From positions 1 to 37,260 of the forward strand of contig CAYHHI010000030.1 in the NCBI GenBank assembly GCA_964356335.1: a stretch of DNA of 37,260 nt, written 5' to 3'. Below, piece after piece: positions 31,912 to 37,260 of this stretch. The notes under the pieces were generated by a model. The model was not told where the DNA came from, ran no database searches, and saw only the letters and a list, made by a program, of their open reading frames with translations. The stretch's first letter is position 1. Every line of letters starts with the position of its first letter. Position numbers and translations under genes: made by a program. Origin of the DNA: CAYHHI01 sp964356335. GTDB taxonomy: Bacteria; Arandabacterota; Arandabacteria; Arandabacterales; Arandabacteraceae.

Positions 31912-32520
31912 ATGAGGCTCCAGGTTGCGATCGCAGCAGCTCTCTGTGCGGGTGTGCTTGTTGGGGCCGGGTGCGCGAAGAGAGTCTTCGTTGAGCCGGC
32001 GGTCGATGCCAGCATATACAAGCGAATGGCCATAGTGCCTTTCGCAGCCGAAGGCACCGTAGGCTCGATTGCTTCCCAACTGGCCGATGAGATCACCTTG
32101 CTAGTGCTGGAGCGAGCCCCCCAGATTCAGATCGTCGAGCGCACAAAGATCAATGTGTTGACGCTGCCGGAGAATCTTCAGGACGGCGCCCGTTCAAAAG
32201 ATGAGATCGCCATCGCTCTCGGCCAGCTGCTCCAGGTCGATGCAGTTCTTACGGGTACAGTTTCAATATCCATCGGGAATGTGACGTCGGCGAATGACTG
32301 GGACCGACGAGTTGTGAACGCCGTTGCAATCGTTCGCCTGATCGATACCCGGGACGGGCGGGTCACCTGGGCCAAGAGGGAGGAGACTGGGTATACTGAT
32401 TCCCGGTATCTTCATGGAAGCACGGCGTGGCGCACAGATTATGAGATCACACAAGAAGTCATCCGTGATCTGGCGGAGTTGATCGCTCAGAACTTCTATC
32501 CGCACTACGAGAGACGATAG
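31912..32520 (+). CDS. CsgG/TolB-N-like lipoprotein
   Basis: A 202-residue lipoprotein with signal MRLQVAIAAALCAGVLVGAGC (Cys21). The body shows the alpha/beta pattern of CsgG, LpoB and TolB N-terminal-like proteins. KRMAIVPFAAEGTVGSIASQLADEI (38-62) is the first strand and helix, followed by IQIVERTKI, LGQLLQVDAVLTGTV (104-118) and the amphipathic VRLIDTRDGRVTWAKREE near 140. Such lipoproteins form outer-membrane export pores or bind peptidoglycan synthases. Which applies is not clear, and no curli genes accompany it. GGAGG precedes the ATG. It is monocistronic: a creatininase gene lies convergent downstream. Confidence 0.85.
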   Translation: MRLQVAIAAALCAGVLVGAGCAKRVFVEPAVDASIYKRMAIVPFAAEGTVGSIASQLADEITLLVLERAPQIQIVERTKINVLTLPENLQDGARSKDEIAIALGQLLQVDAVLTGTVSISIGNVTSANDWDRRVVNAVAIVRLIDTRDGRVTWAKREETGYTDSRYLHGSTAWRTDYEITQEVIRDLAELIAQNFYPHYERR

Positions 32521-32554
32521 TCGCCAGAGACCCTGTGGATGCGAAGGACAGCCG

Positions 32555-32580
32555 GGAGTTCCCTACGCCATCAGGGCTCC
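32555..32580 (+). terminator. Hairpin downstream of the lipoprotein gene
   Basis: GGAG-TT-CCCT (32555-32564) can pair with AGGG-CTCC (32573-32580) around ACGCCATC, an 8-bp stem with a two-base bulge 35 bases past the stop codon. No T-run follows. Confidence 0.3.
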
Positions 32581-32626
32581 TGTCAGATGTGCGCCGCGTC
32601 GGGCAGGCCGAGACGGAGGTAGGTCT

Positions 32627-33355
32627 CTATATCATCTCCCACTTCTCGATCACTTCTTTGGTGAGTTTGACCAGATTGGTGGTAACGGCGTCGAAATAGG
32701 CTCGGCACTTGGCCTCGTCCAGATTGAGGCGTGCGTCCCCTTCAGCATATGTGATGATCGAGCCCGGGAAAGGATAGGCGCTGAACACACTCGAGTGACG
32801 CATGACCATCTTCTCATCATAAAGATCACGCCTTACGAGCGAAGGATCTATCGCCATTATAGCTGCGGTTTCATCCGCCCCGGCGTGGCCTCCCTCACGT
32901 CCAAGCGTCTGCCTGCATATGTCCTCCATCCCATACCACCAGTTGATCAGAAGCACCTTGACCCTGGAGGTCTTGCTGACCTCGAAGAGGGCATCCTGAA
33001 GCTCTTCTATCTGGCCCCCGTGACCGTTAAGAACGACGATCTTCTCGAAACCAGTCCTCACCAGTGAAGCGAGAACATCGGAGACATAGGCCTTGAACAC
33101 TTCCGATCTTATGGAAACCGTGCCAGGATGTCCGACCAAGCCACGCGTGATACCGTAAGGAATCGAAGGTGCAATGAGCGCATCGATCTCGGTGCACAGC
33201 CTATCAGCCAAACTGTCCGGGATCAGCATGTCGGTTCCCAGCGGAATCACGCCATGAGCTTCGATCGTCCCCACCGGAACAATCACGGTGTCGATCTTTC
33301 CGGGAACGAGCGTCTTGAGCTCGTTGTGATTGAGATTGATGAGATGTCTCTCCAT
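32627..33355 (-). CDS. Creatininase-family amidohydrolase
   Basis: A 242-residue cytosolic metal-dependent hydrolase of the creatininase/MftE superfamily, which acts on cyclic amides or cleaves peptides. Metal ligands are conserved: VGTIEAHG (28-35, Glu32 and His34), GTD (40-42, Asp42), NGHGG (110-114, His112) and GGHAGADET (155-163, Glu162). The family's GHPGT (75-79) is also present. The substrate cannot be told, and no mycofactocin or creatine genes are nearby. The ATG has GGGGG a few bases upstream, within a copy of the intergenic repeat. It follows the M16 peptidase by 35 bases and is probably co-transcribed with it. Confidence 0.9.
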   Translation of the reverse strand: MERHLINLNHNELKTLVPGKIDTVIVPVGTIEAHGVIPLGTDMLIPDSLADRLCTEIDALIAPSIPYGITRGLVGHPGTVSIRSEVFKAYVSDVLASLVRTGFEKIVVLNGHGGQIEELQDALFEVSKTSRVKVLLINWWYGMEDICRQTLGREGGHAGADETAAIMAIDPSLVRRDLYDEKMVMRHSSVFSAYPFPGSIITYAEGDARLNLDEAKCRAYFDAVTTNLVKLTKEVIEKWEMI

Positions 33356-33368
33356 GTAATTCCCCCGC

Positions 33369-33390
33369 TCAGTATTGTGTCCCCGAATTT
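33369..33390 (-). repeat. Inverted copy of the GGGGACACAATACTGA repeat
   Basis: On the minus strand this reads AAATTCGGGGACACAATACTGA. It is identical over 16 bases to the copy at 30110-30125 and in the opposite orientation. It occupies almost the whole 35-base gap between the M16 peptidase stop codon and the creatininase start. Confidence 0.7.
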
Positions 33391-35970
33391 CTATTCCGCA
33401 TTCTTAATCACGAGAGTTGCGGAAGTCGTGAGATACTTCTGCGCTACCGCCCTCACGTCTTCCATGGTAACGGCATTTATCCTGTCCCTGAGATTGTCTC
33501 TATAGTTGTAACCGAGGCCGAGCACTTCGTACTGGGCGGCGAAATCCGCCTGGGCAGACGAGGTCTGCGAATAGTAGACGTCCTCCATGATGTTGCAGAT
33601 TCGCTTGCCCATCGCGAGCTCCTGATCGGTTACATATTCGTTCCTTATCTTCGTCATCTTCTCCCTGATGATTCCAAGAGCGCTGTCAGCAGTTGCAGGC
33701 GCGGTCGCTGCCATTACCGCGAAATAGCCTCGCTCCGGCAGGGCATAATTCCAGGCGTGGACGATATAGACCAACCTCTGGCCCCTGAGCGTTTCATGAA
33801 GCCATCCACCCGGATAACCAATCCCCGAGGTCACTGCATCCAGCACCCTCATTGCAAACCAATCAGGGCTGCCGGGATCCATCCCCGGATAACCCATGAA
33901 GATTATGGCCTGCTCCTTGTCAGTGGGCTCAACCTCGACCAGGTCCCGCTCGAGGCCCGCCCACACCTTAAGCGGAGGTAGCCCAATCCCTTCGCGATTG
34001 AAACGGCCCAGCGCCTTGATCACAGCCGCCTTAGCGTGGTCCTTGTCCACGTCACCGAAGACGGCGAGCACCATGTTCTGCGGAGTGCAATAGGTGTCGT
34101 AAAGACCCCGCACGTAGGCTGCACTCAGGCTCTTGACCGACGCCTCCTCCCCAACAGGATCAAACGCGTATGCATGATCGCCGTACAGGATCTTCCTCAT
34201 CCGCGCCTCGCCATCCGCCTGCCAGTCATCGGCCCTCTGCTTTATCATCGAGAGCACGACCTCGCGCTCTTTCTCAAACTGGTCTTCCCTAAAAGTCGAA
34301 TTCATCATGAGATCGGCGATGACCTCGAGGCCACGGTCGAAATTCTTGCTCAGGAAATCCATGCTGCAGTAGAAGTAGTCTTCATTCGAACCCAGAGCGA
34401 TATTGCCGCCCATGGCATCTATTTCCTGGGCAATCGCGTCGGCAGAGCGCGATCTGGTCCCGCGCCTCAGCATCCTTGCCATCAGGTTGAATGCGCCATT
34501 GGCCCTGGCATCTTCAAGATAGCTCCCCCCTCGGAAGTATGCCCGAATATGAACAAGAGGCACGTTTCTGTCTTCCTTGACCAGAAGCGTGATACCATTG
34601 TCGAGTTTCGTCTTGGAAACGGACGACGTCGCCTGCGACCGCACCTTCGCAGCCGCTGCTTCGGCGACAGCGCCGGTGGGCTTCACCACTCCGATGGTCA
34701 AGGCATCGTCATAGAAGTACTTGTTCACAACCCGCCTTATGTCGTCCCGGGTAACAGCACCAATCTTCTTCAAATAGAACTCGCCGTAATTGGGATTGCC
34801 GGCTCTGACGAGGTCCGCCCCGATCGTCGCCGCCTGATCCTCAACGGTCTGGAAGCCGAATGCCCGGTCGCCGGCGATCTGGGTCTTTGCCTTTTCAAGC
34901 TCCTGATTGGTCACGTAAGAACGGCGAAGATCGTATATGACCCGGAGGATCGCATCGATCGCGGCCTTGGACTTGTCATAGTCGCACGTGGCATGCACCG
35001 TGAAATCTGACGCATCATACTCAGCGTTGTATGAGCTGGCGTCTATTGTGTGCACAAGCCCCAGGCGATCTCTGACCTCACGATAAAGCCTCGAGCTCCT
35101 GCCGTCGCCCAGAATGCGGGCAAGTACCTGTAGAGGATATGTATCCTCATCGCTTATCATCACCGTCCTGAAGCCCATGGTCATGTACGCCATGTCTATG
35201 TCCATCTCATCTTCGACGTATCTTCGTCCCAGCTGCTTGGGATCACTCGGCAGAAAGACCGAAGGTGGCTTCTCAAACGGATACTTGGAGAAAGCCTTCT
35301 CGATCCTGGCAAGCATGTCAGCCGCATCGAAATCGCCGACCGCCACCACATACATGTTCGCAGGGACATACATGCGCTCATAATGCTTGACCACATCATC
35401 ACGGGTTATCTTCTCAAAGAGTTCGGGGTAGCCGATCGCGGGGAAATGCTCGGGGTGTATGACGAACATCGCACCGTTATAGAGCTTGCCGAGCCGCCGC
35501 TCGGGTTCATCGCGGCCCATCTGGATCTCACGTAAGATGACCCCCTTCTCCCTTTCGAACTCTGCCGGTGCGACCGCGCAGTTCAAGACCCAATCAGGAA
35601 GAAGACTCAAGACGCTATCTGCAAACTCCACCGTTGTCTCGATGAAGTAACAGGCGTGTCCCGACGAAGTATAGGCATTGTGAGCCCCGCCTATGGCACT
35701 CAAGATCAGCTTATTCTCTGCCTCGCTACGCAGGCTCGTGGTCGCGCCCGAGACGAGGTGCTCGATAAGATGGGATATGCCCGAGCCCAGGTACTCCTGC
35801 TCATAGTCGCTTCCCGCCCGGACATAGACTCTCATTGTGAAGACGGGCGCATTGTGGTTTTCAGCCACGACCACCCGAAGCCCGTTGGGCAGGATCTTCT
35901 CGCTCACCTCAAGACCTAGCGCCTGGGTGGCGACCAGCAGAACCAGACATAAACAGCCTAGCAACCTCAT
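33391..35970 (-). CDS. Two-domain M16 zinc peptidase (secreted)
   Basis: An 859-residue exported protein with a signal peptide (MRLLGCLCLVLLVATQALG). The first M16 unit (about 20-430) carries the inverted zinc motif HLIEH (67-71: His67, catalytic Glu70, His71) and the distal ligand Glu148 in GVILREIQ. The second unit (about 450-859) has the fold features (MARMLRRGTRSRSADAIAQEIDAMGG; FEKEREVVLSMIKQR) but no HxxEH, as usual for the closing half of a two-domain clamshell. Similar proteins degrade peptides or process envelope proteins. The ATG at 35970 has GGGGAGG upstream. The frame runs to 36003, but that adds no signal-compatible sequence. Degenerate intergenic repeats lie on both sides. Confidence 0.94.
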   Translation of the reverse strand: MRLLGCLCLVLLVATQALGLEVSEKILPNGLRVVVAENHNAPVFTMRVYVRAGSDYEQEYLGSGISHLIEHLVSGATTSLRSEAENKLILSAIGGAHNAYTSSGHACYFIETTVEFADSVLSLLPDWVLNCAVAPAEFEREKGVILREIQMGRDEPERRLGKLYNGAMFVIHPEHFPAIGYPELFEKITRDDVVKHYERMYVPANMYVVAVGDFDAADMLARIEKAFSKYPFEKPPSVFLPSDPKQLGRRYVEDEMDIDMAYMTMGFRTVMISDEDTYPLQVLARILGDGRSSRLYREVRDRLGLVHTIDASSYNAEYDASDFTVHATCDYDKSKAAIDAILRVIYDLRRSYVTNQELEKAKTQIAGDRAFGFQTVEDQAATIGADLVRAGNPNYGEFYLKKIGAVTRDDIRRVVNKYFYDDALTIGVVKPTGAVAEAAAAKVRSQATSSVSKTKLDNGITLLVKEDRNVPLVHIRAYFRGGSYLEDARANGAFNLMARMLRRGTRSRSADAIAQEIDAMGGNIALGSNEDYFYCSMDFLSKNFDRGLEVIADLMMNSTFREDQFEKEREVVLSMIKQRADDWQADGEARMRKILYGDHAYAFDPVGEEASVKSLSAAYVRGLYDTYCTPQNMVLAVFGDVDKDHAKAAVIKALGRFNREGIGLPPLKVWAGLERDLVEVEPTDKEQAIIFMGYPGMDPGSPDWFAMRVLDAVTSGIGYPGGWLHETLRGQRLVYIVHAWNYALPERGYFAVMAATAPATADSALGIIREKMTKIRNEYVTDQELAMGKRICNIMEDVYYSQTSSAQADFAAQYEVLGLGYNYRDNLRDRINAVTMEDVRAVAQKYLTTSATLVIKNAE

Positions 35971-36010
35971 GCCAACCTCCCCTTTTGTCAGAAACCTTCG
36001 CACTGCTGAT

Positions 36011-36033
36011 AGGTATTGTGTTACCAGATTTCC
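36011..36033 (-). repeat. Degenerate copy of the intergenic repeat
   Basis: AGGTATTGTGTTACCAGATTT (36011-36031, plus strand) matches CAGTATTGTGTCCCCGAATTT at 33370-33390 at most positions. It lies upstream of the M16 gene, within the gap to the DUF2914 gene. Confidence 0.45.
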
Positions 36034-36058
36034 TGGCCCCCGGATTTCTCGCCTGTGC

Positions 36059-36487
36059 CTATCTCATGAAAAACTTCTTGGAAGCGATCACGACGCCATC
36101 GGAGGTAACGACTTCCACTTTCCACTCACCCTTCCAGTCCTTACGCATTTGCTTGGAACTCCATGTCCTCCAGGGCAATGACCTTACCGCCAATTTCATT
36201 TCCGCCATTTTGGTCCGGCCATGGTACCAGACGTGGGTTATGGACGGCGTATCCCCGGAGCCTGCCAATTTGGTGTAACAGCAGACACTGTAGATGTCGG
36301 ACGGGAAAGTGTCGGCGACACCTGCCGGGGATCTATCCTTTATCGCCGCGCAGAGAACTAATTCCTCAACGGTCAGATCAAGTTTGGCGGGACTGCCGCC
36401 AACTTGAGTCACCTCACCGGTGATTGCGATCGAAGGAGTGACAATACACATGACCAGAAGGCTCATCTTGAGAATTGAGTTTCTCAT
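36059..36487 (-). CDS. Secreted DUF2914-domain protein
   Basis: A 142-residue protein with signal MRNSILKMSLLVMCIVTPSIA followed by a single DUF2914-like domain: VEELVLCAAIKDRSPAGVADTF, FSDIYSVCCYTKLAG-type strand, ITHVWYHGRTKMAEMKLAV, SLPWRTWSSKQM and GEWKVEVVTSDGVVI near the end. DUF2914 proteins are small beta-rich periplasmic proteins of unknown role. Cysteines sit at VLC and VCC. The ATG at 36487 has AAAGGAGG upstream, so the longer frame to 36508 is rejected. It is the first gene of a leftward pair with the M16 peptidase and has its own promoter. Confidence 0.82.
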   Translation of the reverse strand: MRNSILKMSLLVMCIVTPSIAITGEVTQVGGSPAKLDLTVEELVLCAAIKDRSPAGVADTFPSDIYSVCCYTKLAGSGDTPSITHVWYHGRTKMAEMKLAVRSLPWRTWSSKQMRKDWKGEWKVEVVTSDGVVIASKKFFMR

Positions 36488-36518
36488 CGTCGGCCTCCTT
36501 TCGGGCACACAGATTGAT

Positions 36519-36547
36519 ACTCTACGAGCTCAGCGCCCTATTGTCAA
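36519..36547 (-). promoter_or_regulatory. Promoter of the DUF2914 gene
   Basis: Minus strand: perfect TTGACA (36547-36542), 17 bases, TAGAGT (36524-36519). Leader of about 25 bases to the ATG at 36487. Confidence 0.5.
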
Positions 36548-36650
36548 TCCTAGGGAATTGACCAACCTCGGAGAGATTGACGGCTCAGGGAGGGGCAGAG
36601 ATAAACTGGGGGAGGTGGGAGTGGCCGACAGGGACCCGGCGGGCAATGAG

Positions 36651-36666
36651 GTGCCTTAGAAGGCAC
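36651..36666. other. Small perfect hairpin beside an intergenic repeat copy
   Basis: GTGCCTT-AG-AAGGCAC is a 7-bp stem with a two-base loop. It lies about 10 bases before the degenerate repeat copy at 36677-36700 and could be part of the same element or a terminator. The region 36488-36760 otherwise contains only promoters, with no gene. Confidence 0.35.
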
Positions 36667-36676
36667 AAGGGCATAA

Positions 36677-36700
36677 TCAGCATTGTGTCACGAGATTCTC
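36677..36700 (-). repeat. Degenerate copy of the intergenic repeat
   Basis: ATCAGCATTGTGTCACGAGATTC (36676-36698, plus strand) aligns with CTCAGTATTGTGTCCCCGAATTTC at 33368-33391 at most positions. It lies between the DUF2914 and ABC ATPase promoters. Confidence 0.4.
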
Positions 36701-36715
36701 GCGCAGGCAAATGGC

Positions 36716-36744
36716 TTGACAATGCATGGAGCGCGGCATACAGT
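36716..36744 (+). promoter_or_regulatory. Promoter of the ABC transporter ATPase gene
   Basis: Perfect TTGACA (36716-36721), 17 bases, TACAGT (36739-36744). Predicted start of transcription about ten bases before the ATG at 36761, leaving just room for the GAGG ribosome binding site. Confidence 0.5.
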
Positions 36745-36760
36745 GAGCCGAGGTAGGAGA

Positions 36761-37260
36761 ATGCTGAGTCTCAAGAACCTCACGAAGAAGTACGACAGTT
36801 TCACCGCTGTTGAGGACCTCTCCCTCGAGGTGAGGTCGGGTGAGCTCTTCGGTTTTCTTGGGCCCAACGGGGCAGGGAAGACCACGACCATCAAGATGAT
36901 CAGCGGGCTCCTTCGGCCGACCTCGGGAACGGTCGAGGTCGCCGGTTTCGACATCCAGAAGGAACCGCTCCGCGCCAAGGCCGTACTCGGCCTTGTTCCT
37001 GACACGCCGGTACTCTACAAGAAGCTCACGGGCAGAGAATTCGTGCGTTTCGCAGGCGAGCTCTACTCCGTCGATTCCAAGACCATAGGCAAGCGCATAG
37101 ATGATTGGCTTGAGCTCCTGGACATGACCACAAGCGCGGACGATATCATCGAGACTTACTCGCACGGCATGAAGCAGAAGACTTCGCTTATGGCAGCCCT
37201 GATTCACGATCCGAAGGTGGTGATCCTGGACGAGCCCACCGTCGGCCTTGACCCGAGGAG
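36761..37260 (+). CDS. ABC-2-type transporter ATPase, N-terminal part (cut by the window end)
   Basis: Open to the right edge, 166 complete codons visible. It starts MLSLKNLTKKYDSFTAVEDL. Walker A GPNGAGKTTT is at 34-43, the Q-loop position reads LVPDTPVLYKKLTGRE with Pro-Asp in place of the usual Gln-Glu, the signature is YSHGMKQK (134-141), and Walker B VVILDEP (152-158) is followed by TVGLDPR. This is the CcmA/ABC-2 exporter group, which serves lipid, polysaccharide or drug exporters. The permease is expected just to the right. GAGGTAGGAGA lies directly before the ATG, and a promoter with TTGACA precedes it. A leftward open frame over the same bases is its shadow. Confidence 0.93.
   Translation, partial: MLSLKNLTKKYDSFTAVEDLSLEVRSGELFGFLGPNGAGKTTTIKMISGLLRPTSGTVEVAGFDIQKEPLRAKAVLGLVPDTPVLYKKLTGREFVRFAGELYSVDSKTIGKRIDDWLELLDMTTSADDIIETYSHGMKQKTSLMAALIHDPKVVILDEPTVGLDPR

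Noticed and set aside
34036..35010. 324-residue frame on the plus strand
   Set aside because: Antisense to the M16 peptidase, with no recognisable protein features. The M16 frame has clear motifs.
36677..37207. 176-residue frame on the minus strand
   Set aside because: Antisense to the ABC ATPase with Walker A, signature and Walker B motifs.

Overview
The window looks like chromosomal DNA of an uncultured Gram-negative (didermic) bacterium with fairly high GC. Several lipoproteins, a membrane-fusion protein, a CsgG/TolB-type lipoprotein and large secreted proteins with FlgD-like/type IX-type C-terminal domains suggest a lineage of the FCB-like candidate phyla (for example Zixibacteria-, Eisenbacteria- or TA06/WOR-3-like). 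That placement is inference; no rRNA or phylogenetic marker fixes it. No transposase gene, CRISPR array, prophage or complete mobile element is visible. The most mobile-looking component is a small family of short intergenic repeats (core GGGGACACAATACTGA).

Layout. 1-1950: possible end of an upstream gene, NADP-type malic enzyme (-), and tRNA-Ser(GGA) and tRNA-Ser(CGA). 2038-14827: a long leftward block with tadA, a 1701-residue mosaic secreted M6 metalloprotease, a GT39-type membrane glycosyltransferase fused to TPRs, a secreted beta-helix protein, tRNA-Arg(ACG), a small membrane protein, tRNA-Ser(GCT), tRNA-Ser(TGA), two TPR lipoproteins and, between these two, a gingipain-like (C25) cysteine peptidase without a signal peptide. 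14933-16174: aspartate kinase (+). 16152-22196: a tightly packed leftward operon galT - pcm - eRF1-like release factor - MacA-like - MacB-like ATPase - permease, preceded by pyruvate kinase. 23955-25367: secreted alpha-helical protein with a sorting domain. 25708-27249: EamA transporter and DUF4416 protein. 27431-28588: acyl-CoA dehydrogenase. 28585-30082: unknown 166-residue protein and an orphan beta-class DNA methyltransferase. 30227-33355: ComM-like AAA+ protein, CsgG/TolB-like lipoprotein and creatininase-family hydrolase. 33391-37260: two-domain M16 peptidase, DUF2914 protein, and the start of an ABC transporter ATPase cut by the window edge.

How it fits together. Central metabolism is represented by malic enzyme, pyruvate kinase, aspartate kinase, GalT and acyl-CoA dehydrogenase. 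Translation and protein quality are represented by five tRNAs, TadA (which would edit the tRNA-Arg(ACG) found here), a bacterial eRF1-like factor and the isoaspartyl repair enzyme Pcm. The cell surface is represented by the secreted peptidases, TPR lipoproteins, glycosyltransferase and MacAB-like exporter. All four serine isoacceptors (GGA, CGA, TGA, GCT) lie within 10 kb.

Regulatory signals are readable. Many genes have a TTGAcn-N17-TAnnnT promoter (sigma70-like). TTG and GTG starts backed by GGAGG-type ribosome binding sites are common. tadA and the aspartate kinase gene lack such sites and have promoters placed so that their mRNAs would be leaderless or nearly so.
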